NCBI GenBank assembly: GCA_018062585.1
Contig: JAGORY010000015.1
Span: forward strand, 1-18,997
Length of the DNA: 18,997 nt
Source of the DNA: Candidatus Peribacteraceae bacterium
Lineage (GTDB): Bacteria > Patescibacteriota > Gracilibacteria > Peribacterales > Peribacteraceae
Reading direction: 5' to 3'
Shown: positions 6,127 to 12,749 of the stretch, piece by piece
How positions within the stretch are numbered: the stretch's first letter is position 1
How the letters are laid out: the number at the start of each line of letters is the position of its first letter
The notes under the pieces: model-generated
What the model saw: only the letters and a program-made list of their open reading frames with translations
The model's database searches: none
Told to the model about the DNA's origin: nothing
Translations under genes and position numbers: made by a program

Positions 6127-6132
6127 ACTATA
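6127..6132 (-). promoter_or_regulatory. -10 box of the PRC-barrel gene
   Basis: TATAGT on the minus strand ends 7 nt before ATG 6119. This predicts a leaderless transcript and decides between the ATG and the upstream GTG. Confidence 0.5.
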
Positions 6133-6172
6133 CCTCATGCGCGGGTGCGAGCGACGCGCTACTGTAGTCACG

Positions 6173-7414
6173 ATGCGCCTCACGCTTCCCCGGACGAATG
6201 TCATAACGCTGCTACCGGCATTCGCACTTGGGGCGATGCTTCGGATGCTGTACGCCGCCAAAACGCCGTACTGGATTCATGCGTACGACTGGCAAGGTCA
6301 TCAGCAATACGTGCTCTTCCTGACAGAGTACGGACACCTTCCGTCTGCCACATTCGGGTGGGAGACATTTCAGCCGCCACTGTTCTACGGCCTAGCAGCG
6401 CTGTGGATGACAACGGTATCGGTACTCGGTTGGGGTTATGGTTCGCTCCAGATACTATCCGTGATCATCTCTCTTCTGACGCTCGCGGTAGGACTCTGGA
6501 TCGGAACACTCATCTGGAAACACAGGGAAGACTCCGCTGCGCTCATGATCTACGGGCTGCTCGTCGCTGCGTGTCCGGCTCTCGTGTATCAGGCATCGCA
6601 GATCACGAATGACGGACTCTCACTTCTGCTCGCAGTACTCCTCATCGGGCTGCTGCTTCGGTGGCATGAGACACAGAGACTATCCCACTGGATTCTTCTT
6701 TCCGTCGTTGCGGGACTTGGTCTCCTCACGAAAAGTTCGGCGCTTCTGCTCCTACCCGTCGTCACCATCGCAGTGCTGTGTGCACCGAGACTCCTCACGC
6801 AACAAAAAACTAAGCTACTGCTGACCTTGGCGCTCGTCATCACGATTGTCGCCGGATGGTTCTTCGTTCTTCGATTCGGTATCGAAGGTCAGACGTCGCT
6901 CGTCGGAAATTCGGCACAGATCCATGAGTCGCTGAAAGTTCCGCGAAGGATAAAAGATGTTCTGGTTTTCAATCCGGTCTCCGTCGTCTTGCAACCTTTT
7001 GTGGATGATCTCGTAGCACCACGGCGTGAGTATCTCTTCGAGCACACATTCAGATCAGCATTGTTTGGGCATCGGTACGTAGAGCCGCTACGACTGGCCT
7101 CGCTTCTTGCGTTCTCGGCTCTGGGGGCTCTGCTTCTTGCATGCAAGGGAATGACGAGCAAGCGCATGCCAGAGCGCATGGTACTAGGATGGACGGTGCT
7201 CTTTATGCTCGCCGGTGCGGTGACGTATCGCTATTTCACGCCGTCGATCGCGAACGCACATATCCGGTTCGTTCTGCCGATTCTCATTCCCCTCTCGGTC
7301 TTCGCGGTCCACGGAGCGACGATGCTCGCTGACAAAAACAGACCCGCAGGATATGCACTGCTCGGTAGCGTCGTGCTGCTCTCGACTGCAGTAATCCTCA
7401 GGCTTTCTTTTTGA
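6173..7414 (+). CDS. Membrane glycosyltransferase, GT39/ArnT-like (PMT superfamily)
   Basis: 413 residues from ATG 6173. After a first membrane helix, the extracytoplasmic loop TPYWIHAYDWQGHQQYVLFL carries the acidic residue and GH..Y pattern typical of lipid-phosphate-sugar dependent glycosyltransferases. It is followed by LPSATFGWETFQPPLFYGL, matching the family's FxPPLYY motif. About ten further membrane helices follow, with short basic cytoplasmic loops. Such enzymes move a sugar from a polyprenyl-phosphate donor to an envelope acceptor outside the cytoplasmic membrane; donor and acceptor are unknown here. The in-frame start at 6137 would add 12 residues with no membrane character. A weak TACTGT box (6160-6165) ends 7 nt before ATG 6173. 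The end overlaps the convergent Cys/His-rich gene by 17 bp. Confidence 0.86.
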   Translation: MRLTLPRTNVITLLPAFALGAMLRMLYAAKTPYWIHAYDWQGHQQYVLFLTEYGHLPSATFGWETFQPPLFYGLAALWMTTVSVLGWGYGSLQILSVIISLLTLAVGLWIGTLIWKHREDSAALMIYGLLVAACPALVYQASQITNDGLSLLLAVLLIGLLLRWHETQRLSHWILLSVVAGLGLLTKSSALLLLPVVTIAVLCAPRLLTQQKTKLLLTLALVITIVAGWFFVLRFGIEGQTSLVGNSAQIHESLKVPRRIKDVLVFNPVSVVLQPFVDDLVAPRREYLFEHTFRSALFGHRYVEPLRLASLLAFSALGALLLACKGMTSKRMPERMVLGWTVLFMLAGAVTYRYFTPSIANAHIRFVLPILIPLSVFAVHGATMLADKNRPAGYALLGSVVLLSTAVILRLSF

Positions 7415-8669
7415 TCCGGCTGCGCGCGAGAAGAATGAGGACTGGGACAAGAACAATGGTCGCCACGAGCGCTGTTCCGAGCTCACGCTTGAAGGGTACC
7501 CACACAGGATGCAAACACTTCTCACGAACGTCGCTATCCGAAAACTTGGCACAGATGGAAACACGGTACTCCGAGGAATACATCGGCCGACTGAAATACG
7601 GAATGACGACGGCACCGCATTCGGCACTATCCGTGAGATTGCAAAACGTCACCGCCTGCTCCGGCTGATCGTAGAGCATGAAGTTATGAGCAGCTCCAGC
7701 ACGACAATCCGTCTGCCAGCGCTCCGGAAACCGTGAGCACAGCATGACTGCACCGGCGGGAGCAGTGGAAAGATCGAAAGTTCCCAAGTATTTCATCTGA
7801 TAATCGTACGTCGTCATATTTTGGCCCACGTGACGAACACACGAACGGATCCATTGCTCCTCCTGAGCCCCCTCGCACGCCTCGACGACAGACAGGAGCG
7901 AACCGCTTAAGGATTTCAGGACGTAGTCTGCGTGCTGACCAAAACACTCGGTGCGGTACTTCGGATCCATCCTCGTGCAGGGAGCGAGCACGTCATCCGG
8001 ATCCAGAACCCCGATCCTCGTTTCACCGCGTCCGGCGGCGTTCACGTTCTCCATGAACACACCCTGATAACAGCCGCGCTGGGCCCTGCTGCCACGGAGC
8101 TTGTCGCAGACCAAGACAGATCGTTCGACGTCGTTGGCAGCCGCCATCATGATCCCGTGACCCATGCCGTGGAAACAGAACGTGCGTTCAGTGCGCGGTG
8201 CTTTGGTACACACTTCGCTCGCAGCATCGACCGACGACCCAAGCTCACCGAGCATCGCCTCGAAGAATCCGTGTTTGCAACCAAGGAAGAAATCGTCCGG
8301 ACATTTCAGGAACGTTTCCCAGTCCCCTGCCGACGTGCGGGCAGCAACTCGTCCGACTTGATGCTGCAGATCGTGTCCGTCCTTTGTCACCGTGCGGTCG
8401 CCTCTGCCATGGAGATCGTTGAGGACGAGCGTACCGATGATCGGCCCCCTCGCTTCCGTCGCAGATGTTACAAGTCCGCGTGCGCAGGTCAGGGAAAAAG
8501 AGCAGATCGTGTCGTAACACTTATTACGGAGTGCTGCGCTGTCAGACATCAGACACTTTTCGATCTTCTCGCGCGGTACAGCAGTAGATTCGGCGGCAAA
8601 CACTAAAGAACTTGTCACCATCCCAGTCGTAGCGGCCAAAACTACGCCGACGCGAAATATGAAGTCCAT
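7398..8669 (-). CDS. Secreted, membrane-anchored Cys/His-rich protein of unknown function
   Basis: 423 residues. It has an N-terminal signal peptide ending about SSLVFA/AE and one C-terminal membrane helix (TALVATIVLVPVLILLA) with a basic stop-transfer tail, so the body is extracytoplasmic. The body holds a recurring Cys-Gly-His theme: GHDLQHQVGR, GCKHGFFEAML, CFHGMGHGIMMAA, CYQGVFMENV, CFGQHADYV, CVRHVGQNM, CRAGAAHNFML, with further cysteines about midway between. The motif order CHGxGHG...C..L...C..GVFMEN recurs in uncharacterised proteins of CPR and some Actinobacteria. Paired Cys suggest disulfides, and the repeated His suggest metal or haem binding; both are inference. A TGA-TACCAT box (8676-8681, minus strand) ends 6 nt before ATG 8669. 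It overlaps the glycosyltransferase gene by 17 bp. Confidence 0.85.
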   Translation of the reverse strand: MDFIFRVGVVLAATTGMVTSSLVFAAESTAVPREKIEKCLMSDSAALRNKCYDTICSFSLTCARGLVTSATEARGPIIGTLVLNDLHGRGDRTVTKDGHDLQHQVGRVAARTSAGDWETFLKCPDDFFLGCKHGFFEAMLGELGSSVDAASEVCTKAPRTERTFCFHGMGHGIMMAAANDVERSVLVCDKLRGSRAQRGCYQGVFMENVNAAGRGETRIGVLDPDDVLAPCTRMDPKYRTECFGQHADYVLKSLSGSLLSVVEACEGAQEEQWIRSCVRHVGQNMTTYDYQMKYLGTFDLSTAPAGAVMLCSRFPERWQTDCRAGAAHNFMLYDQPEQAVTFCNLTDSAECGAVVIPYFSRPMYSSEYRVSICAKFSDSDVREKCLHPVWVPFKRELGTALVATIVLVPVLILLARSRIKKKA

Positions 8670-8722
8670 GGCACGATGGTATCAGAAGGACTGAAAAACG
8701 GCATCCCTAGGCCCGAAACTTA

Positions 8723-8731
8723 TGATATAAT
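8723..8731 (+). promoter_or_regulatory. Consensus extended -10 promoter of prs
   Basis: TGATATAAT is a perfect extended -10 element; TATAAT (8726-8731) ends 7 nt before ATG 8739. It is the clearest example in the window of a promoter that leaves no room for a leader. The GAGGTG between it and the ATG is too close to the start codon to serve as a normal Shine-Dalgarno. Confidence 0.72.
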
Positions 8732-8738
8732 AGAGGTG

Positions 8739-9668
8739 ATGCACCTCTTCGCTGGATCATCGCATCCTTCGCTCGCGGCCGCTCTCTCGAGCGAACTCAA
8801 GACCGAGCTTGGGAAAATCACACTCAAGGCATTCAGTTGTGGCGAGCGCTACATCAAGTACGAGGAAACCATCCGCGGAAAAGAAGTCTACATTCTGCAG
8901 ACCGGAACACTGAATCCGAACGAGGATCTCATGGAACTGTATCTGATGTGTCAGGCCGCCAAACTCAGCTTTGCATCCGCCGTCCACGTCATCATTCCGC
9001 ATTTCCCGTACGCCCGTCAGGACCGCGTGGCCCTACCGCGTGAACCGATCTCGGCAAAGCTTGTCGCCCAACTTCTGGAGAGTGCCGGAGCCGACCACGT
9101 CATCACGCTTGATCTTCATTCGGATCAGATTCAGGGATTCTTCACAGTCCCAGTCGATGCGCTCGATGCGCGAATGGTCTTCGCCGATTATTTCCGCAAG
9201 AAGAATCTCAAAGACATGGTCGTCGTCGCGCCGGATGCGGGTGGCGCCAAGCGCGCCAAGAAATTTTCTGATCTCATCGGCGCGGATTTGGCCGTCATGC
9301 ACAAGAACCGTACGGCGCATCACCAAGCCGAAATCGTGGAAGTCGTCGGTACTATCGAAGGCAAAACCTGCATCATCTTCGACGACATGATTGATACCGG
9401 CTCCTCCATGATCCCCGCGAAGCAGGCACTCCTGAAACGCGGCGCTCTCCCTGATGTCTACGCCGCCGTCACGCACCCGATTTTCTCTGGGAAAGCGCAC
9501 GAAAATCTCACGAAGGCCGCCTTCAAGGAAGTGGTCGTGACCGACAGCATGCCCGTGACAGCAGGTGCATTCCCAGGTCTCACCGTGCTCACCATCGCCC
9601 CGATGCTCGCTGAAGTCATCAGACACGTAGAGAGCGGCACCAGCGTCACCGAGATCTACAAGACGTAG
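8739..9668 (+). CDS. prs: Ribose-phosphate pyrophosphokinase (PRPP synthetase)
   Basis: 309 residues, the usual length. The enzyme makes 5-phosphoribosyl-1-diphosphate from ribose 5-phosphate and ATP for nucleotide, NAD, His and Trp synthesis. Seen: N-terminal LFAGSSHPSLAAAL, the ATP-site loop PHFPYARQDR, the divalent-cation motif LDLHSDQIQGFF, the flexible catalytic loop region VVAPDAGGAKRAKKF, and the PRPP-binding loop CIIFDDMIDTGSSM. A Ser replaces the second Gly of the usual DTGGT. The frame extends upstream to 8676, but that piece (MVSEGLKNGIPRPETYD) contains the promoter and is not family-like. ATG 8739 gives a normal N-terminus and lies 7 nt after a TATAAT box. It ends one base from the convergent DUF5652-like gene. 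Confidence 0.97.
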   Translation: MHLFAGSSHPSLAAALSSELKTELGKITLKAFSCGERYIKYEETIRGKEVYILQTGTLNPNEDLMELYLMCQAAKLSFASAVHVIIPHFPYARQDRVALPREPISAKLVAQLLESAGADHVITLDLHSDQIQGFFTVPVDALDARMVFADYFRKKNLKDMVVVAPDAGGAKRAKKFSDLIGADLAVMHKNRTAHHQAEIVEVVGTIEGKTCIIFDDMIDTGSSMIPAKQALLKRGALPDVYAAVTHPIFSGKAHENLTKAAFKEVVVTDSMPVTAGAFPGLTVLTIAPMLAEVIRHVESGTSVTEIYKT

Positions 9669-9669
9669 A

Positions 9670-9969
9670 TCAGGACGTACGGATGGTCTTCTTTTTCATC
9701 GTGGGCTTCTTCGTCGGCAGAACGTTATGAGCTTCATACTGCGCATTCGTGAAGACGATGAAGAGGAGCGGGAAAATGCCAGCCGTGTTGAGGAGCATGA
9801 GTGCGATGAACCACCCCGGCATCGTCATCCGAGCGGCGCGCCAGAGAGCGATACTCTTGAGCACGAGTTCCAGAAAAACGATGAGTCCCAGCACCGCGAT
9901 CATCGGCGCGAACATCTCGGGAGTGAGGTACGGCTCCATCATTGTCGGGTAGTCGTCATAGGGTTGCAT
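9670..9969 (-). CDS. DUF5652/PLDc_N-like small membrane protein
   Basis: About 99 residues from ATG 9969; ATGs at 9942 and 9939 are alternative starts, and the open frame reaches 10083. Two membrane helices are present: MIAVLGLIVFLELVLKSIAL and a segment with WFIALMLLNTAGIFPLLFIV. Between them lies the motif ALWRAARMTMPGWFIAL. The pattern [KR]xxALWxAAR...WFxxLLxxNTxGI is that of DUF5652 and related phospholipase-D N-terminal membrane segments, common as stand-alone proteins in CPR. The C-terminus is strongly basic (KKPTMKKKTIRTS), probably cytoplasmic. No Shine-Dalgarno or -10 box at the usual distance helps choose the start. It is convergent with prs, and function is unknown. Confidence 0.72.
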   Translation of the reverse strand: MQPYDDYPTMMEPYLTPEMFAPMIAVLGLIVFLELVLKSIALWRAARMTMPGWFIALMLLNTAGIFPLLFIVFTNAQYEAHNVLPTKKPTMKKKTIRTS

Positions 9970-10099
9970 GAGAGGAGAGGGAAGGAAGCACTGTTCATGA
10001 CGTGTAGAAAGCTGTTTTATGACGCCTCCCCTCTTTCGTATTGACCTATCTGCCATGAGTTCGTACCCTTTACGGGCTACCAAGATATTGCCGTCACAG

Positions 10100-10127
10100 T
10101 TGTTCCTTCATCTATCGCCGGTATTAC
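10100..10127 (+). promoter_or_regulatory. Candidate promoter of tRNA-Ile
   Basis: TTGTTC (10100-10105), a 16-bp spacer and TATTAC (10122-10127) precede tRNA-Ile by 29 bp. A small hairpin GTGGG-CGAAT-CCCAC (10129-10143) lies between promoter and tRNA and would be in the 5' precursor. Confidence 0.4.
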
Positions 10128-10156
10128 CGTGGGCGAATCCCACATTCCACACTCGT

Positions 10157-10233
10157 GGGCGATTAGCTCAGTTGGTTAGAGCGCGACACTGATAATGTCG
10201 AGGTCGGCTGTTCAAATCAGCCATCGCCCACCA
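10157..10233 (+). tRNA. tRNA-Ile (anticodon GAU)
   Basis: Complete cloverleaf: acceptor GGGCGAT/ATCGCCC, D-arm GCTCAGTTGGTTAGAGC, anticodon stem CGACA/TGTCG with loop CTGATAA (anticodon GAT), T-arm GGCTGTTCAAATCAGCC, encoded 3' CCA. It stands alone, not in an rRNA spacer. Confidence 0.97.
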
Positions 10234-10354
10234 CCACTTCAACGACACCGCGAATCCGGAAACAGAAAGCCTTCGTTGCAAATTTCCGCCTGTTCAACAT
10301 TTGTATACAAAAATGATTTCGGCACAAATCTTTCTGCTTGTACAAGGGAAAAAC

Positions 10355-10383
10355 TTGCCGCGTTCTTGCCAGAATTCTATAAA
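10355..10383 (+). promoter_or_regulatory. Promoter of the DUF378 gene
   Basis: TTGCCG (10355-10360), a 17-bp spacer and TATAAA (10378-10383) predict a start about 10390 and a leader of about 27 nt. No Shine-Dalgarno sequence is visible before ATG 10417 (TTCCCTACTTTCTGTT). Confidence 0.55.
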
Positions 10384-10416
10384 GAGTTTGCTCTTATTCC
10401 TTCCCTACTTTCTGTT

Positions 10417-10668
10417 ATGTGTCAGAAAAACCTTTTGAGCACCGTCGTGTTCGTGCTCGTTATCGTCGGAGCGTTGAACTGGGGCCTTGTTGGCCTAGGT
10501 TGGCTCTTCGGTGGTGCGGACTGGAACGTCGTGCACATGCTCCTCGGTTCATGGATGAAGGTCGAGGCTGTCGTGTACGTCCTCGTCGGACTTGCCGGAG
10601 TCTACAAGCTCGCTATGTGCAGCAAGTGCTGCACGGGCGGAAGCTGCGGCTCGTCGAAGCCGATGTAA
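10417..10668 (+). CDS. DUF378 membrane protein with a Cys-rich tail
   Basis: 83 residues. Two membrane helices are visible: LLSTVVFVLVIVGALNWGLV and VEAVVYVLVGLAGVYKLA. The motif VGALNWGLVGL is the hallmark of DUF378 (YuzA-like) proteins, small two-helix membrane proteins without known function. This member differs by a short tail MCSKCCTGGSCGSSKPM with four cysteines, which could bind a metal or form disulfides. The frame is open upstream into tRNA-Ile (to 10195), but the upstream peptide is not family-like, so ATG 10417 is preferred. The gene has its own promoter and ends in a strong terminator, so it is probably monocistronic. Confidence 0.87.
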   Translation: MCQKNLLSTVVFVLVIVGALNWGLVGLGWLFGGADWNVVHMLLGSWMKVEAVVYVLVGLAGVYKLAMCSKCCTGGSCGSSKPM

Positions 10669-10685
10669 TCGGATCGACAAACCGG

Positions 10686-10714
10686 AAAAGGCCTCCTCGG
10701 GGGCCTTTTTCTTT
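10686..10714 (+). terminator. Intrinsic terminator between DUF378 and the FecR-like gene
   Basis: AAAAGGCC (10686-10693), an 8-nt loop and GGCCTTTT (10702-10709), followed by TCTTT, make a GC-core hairpin with a T-run on the plus strand and A-rich flank on the minus strand. It lies between convergent genes and probably works for both. Confidence 0.85.
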
Positions 10715-12074
10715 AGTGGAAAAACGTCTCTACGGGTACGGCGATTGGCATTTCTTTTCCGTCACGGACAATGTTCGCGATGCGTCCGCGCGCGACGTCG
10801 TAGGTGAAGACGTACGGAATATCGGCGCCCTGTTCGGCAATGAAGACGCCACGGACATGGACGGTCTGGGTCGGTGTATCGGGGACGAGTTCGGTGGTCA
10901 CTGCCATGAGTACACCCTTGGACGTGAGCATCGTACGAACGATGGCTATGAGCTGTTGTTCGGACCAGTTCGTTGACGGTGCAGAGACGACTGGGGCAGA
11001 CAGGGCAGGCTGCTCCGTGAGCTCGCCGCGCATGAGGATCGCGAGTTCGGTATCGAGGTCGGTGAGTGCAGCGCCCGAGAGTGTAGTCCGGAGGGTCTGC
11101 GCGACCGACGTGAGCGCGCGCTGCCACAGGAGCGACTGATTCGGATACCCGGCCCTAGAAAGCATCTGAGGGAAACCGGTGTAACGCCTGAGTACCGCGA
11201 CAGCGGCTGTGTTATTCGTGAGCCCCATCGAGAGCGTCGCCTGCTCCCACGCATCAATGTGGACTGCGGCGACAGGCTTACCGAGAGCAGCGACGAGGAG
11301 CGGCAAAGCGGATACAAGTTCGGATGCGAGAAATTTATCAGCGGCAATTACTTCAGCGATCCGTACAGACACATCGTCATCGGTCCGGCTTTCTTCCTGT
11401 AGCAGACGAACGAGGAGTAGTCGCTCGGCAGTACCCGACGGATCAAGATGTCGGACGAGCTCAAGCGCGTGCGTGAAAACGGCAGGCGTGATGCGACCAG
11501 TCTCAAGGATTGCGGCGAGTTCGGAGTGCGGACCTACAGACGGTGATATCGTTTCAGGTAGTAACTTGAGGGCTTGCATGCGCTCGGCATACCAATCCGG
11601 CGGAACCGTTGCCGTTGAGATCGTGGACGCAGCGTTGATCGTGAGTTGCGAACCAGGCACGAGGACCATCATCTCCGAAGACGTGATGAGAAGCACCGGT
11701 GCCGACAGCGGAACGACAGTCGATGATGTGGTGTCATGCAGAGCAACGTACGACGAAGCGAGCGCTACGACGGTGACATTACCCATCGTGAGCTCCGTGA
11801 GACCGGATGACCGTAGGAGAACCTGACCACGAACCAGCTCAATGTGTCGGCCGCTTCGATCCGCATGCAGAGCCGACTGAGTCTCGAGCGTTCCTGTGAG
11901 CATCCAACCAACTTCAAAATCCGTCGCCGTCTCAGCGGTCGCGAAACGAACGCCAGAAGCACCGATAACCCCAGCTGCACCGGCGGGCAGGATGGACTCG
12001 GTCGCCGCGACAGCCAGCATCAGCAAAACCGCGAGCGGTACAGCCACAAAATGACGGTGTGTTTTGGTATGCAT
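10713..12074 (-). CDS. Secreted protein with a FecR-like beta domain
   Basis: 453 residues. A signal peptide is visible (HFVAVPLAVLLMLAVAATES..PAGA), so the protein is exported. The N-terminal third is strand-rich and looks like a FecR-type fold: TGTLETQSALHADRSGRHIE, LVRGQVLLRSSGLTELTMGN, then VTVVALASSYVALHD. Residues from about 165 on are mostly helical (PDWYAERMQALKLLPETI; LLLVRLLQEESRTDDDV), and the end returns to strands (VHVRGVFIAEQGADIPYVFT). FecR-like domains in secreted CPR proteins are of unknown role; a surface or periplasm-like location is likely, but no membrane anchor is seen at the C-terminus. TAAAAT ends 11 nt before ATG 12074, so the leader would be only a few bases. It diverges from ruvC across a heptanucleotide array. 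Confidence 0.8.
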   Translation of the reverse strand: MHTKTHRHFVAVPLAVLLMLAVAATESILPAGAAGVIGASGVRFATAETATDFEVGWMLTGTLETQSALHADRSGRHIELVRGQVLLRSSGLTELTMGNVTVVALASSYVALHDTTSSTVVPLSAPVLLITSSEMMVLVPGSQLTINAASTISTATVPPDWYAERMQALKLLPETISPSVGPHSELAAILETGRITPAVFTHALELVRHLDPSGTAERLLLVRLLQEESRTDDDVSVRIAEVIAADKFLASELVSALPLLVAALGKPVAAVHIDAWEQATLSMGLTNNTAAVAVLRRYTGFPQMLSRAGYPNQSLLWQRALTSVAQTLRTTLSGAALTDLDTELAILMRGELTEQPALSAPVVSAPSTNWSEQQLIAIVRTMLTSKGVLMAVTTELVPDTPTQTVHVRGVFIAEQGADIPYVFTYDVARGRIANIVRDGKEMPIAVPVETFFH

Positions 12075-12108
12075 GAAATCTCTCTATTTTAGCAGATTAA
12101 TGCCGTTT

Positions 12109-12130
12109 GGGATAGGTCAGAGGTTATAAG
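12109..12130 (+). repeat. Heptanucleotide repeats, forward arm, ruvC upstream region
   Basis: Three 7-bp units in G-strand orientation (GGGATAG, GTCAGAG, GTTATAA) precede the oppositely oriented C-strand array at 12141-12217. Together they can fold as an imperfect hairpin. The same arrangement occurs at 15505-15580. Confidence 0.7.
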
Positions 12131-12140
12131 CAAGAAGAAC

Positions 12141-12217
12141 CTACCCCCTACCCCCTACCCGCTACCCACTACTCGCTACCCGCTACCCACTATCCCCTAT
12201 CACCTATAACCTATCAC
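12141..12217 (+). repeat. Heptanucleotide tandem array, 11 units, upstream of ruvC
   Basis: Eleven consecutive 7-bp units: CTACCCC twice, CTACCCG, CTACCCA, CTACTCG, CTACCCG, CTACCCA, CTATCCC, CTATCAC, CTATAAC and CTATCAC. The consensus is CTAYCNC, with no gaps. The array stops 4 bp before ATG 12222 of ruvC, so it occupies the place where promoter and leader should be. Unit CTATAAC contains a -10-like TATAAC. Confidence 0.92.
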
Positions 12218-12221
12218 CTGC

Positions 12222-12749
12222 ATGCGTATTCTCGGTGTCGATCCCGGCCTTTCCACCGCTGGCGTGGGGCTCATCGAAATCGATGCCAAAGGGCTTCCTA
12301 AGGCCTTGGACTGGCTGACGATCACGACTTCCCCAGCTCTCCCTCTCGCCGACCGACTGCTGGAGCTCGCGACCGATTTGGAAGGGTTCCTCAAGGATGC
12401 CAAGCCCGATATCGCAGTCGTGGAGGAACTGTTCTTCGCCACAAACAAGCGCACGGCCATGGACGTATCGCAGGCTCGTGGCGTCATTCTGGTGACGCTC
12501 AAGAAAGCAGGTATCGAGGTACGAAGCGCTACTCCGCTCCAACTCAAGACCGCCATCAGCGGTGATGGGCAAGCGGACAAAAAACAAATGCAGGCGATGG
12601 TGAAACGAATTCTACGTCTCACCGAGATACCGGAACCTGCCGATGCCGCAGACGCACTGGCACTCGCGCTCTACGGCTCGTACACGCTTCAGCGCAGCGG
12701 CATTACTTCTCCGTCCCGCACGGTCCAGACCGCAAGATCGTCTGTCTGA
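12222..12749 (+). CDS. ruvC: Holliday junction resolvase RuvC
   Basis: 175 residues. RuvC is the dimeric endonuclease that resolves Holliday junctions with RuvAB. The RNase H-like core is clear: MRILGVDPGLSTAGVGLIE (Asp 7), AVVEELFFATNKRTAMDVSQ (Glu 68, the second acidic residue) and the late PADAADALALALYG carrying the last aspartates. Length is typical. No ruvA or ruvB is adjacent. The C-terminal tail (GITSPSRTVQTARSSV) is encoded in DNA that overlaps the 3' end of recF on the other strand by 61 bp. The gene starts 4 bp after a heptanucleotide array and lacks a Shine-Dalgarno sequence. Confidence 0.96.
   Translation: MRILGVDPGLSTAGVGLIEIDAKGLPKALDWLTITTSPALPLADRLLELATDLEGFLKDAKPDIAVVEELFFATNKRTAMDVSQARGVILVTLKKAGIEVRSATPLQLKTAISGDGQADKKQMQAMVKRILRLTEIPEPADAADALALALYGSYTLQRSGITSPSRTVQTARSSV

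Noticed and set aside
7932..8606. 225-codon plus-strand reading frame
   Set aside because: Antisense to the Cys/His-rich gene, with no signal peptide, domain or start signal; the minus-strand frame is longer and has coherent motifs.
9033..9626. 198-codon minus-strand reading frame
   Set aside because: Shadow of prs, whose plus-strand frame carries all family motifs.
10195..10416. Upstream start of the DUF378 frame inside tRNA-Ile
   Set aside because: It would overlap the tRNA, and the extra 74 residues have no membrane or DUF378 character; a promoter lies between the two possible starts.
11209..11826. 206-codon plus-strand reading frame rich in Ser, Arg and Thr
   Set aside because: Antisense to the FecR-like gene; low-complexity composition typical of a shadow frame.
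12141..12217. CRISPR array
   Set aside because: The units are 7 bp and contiguous, with no spacers; this is a tandem heptanucleotide array.
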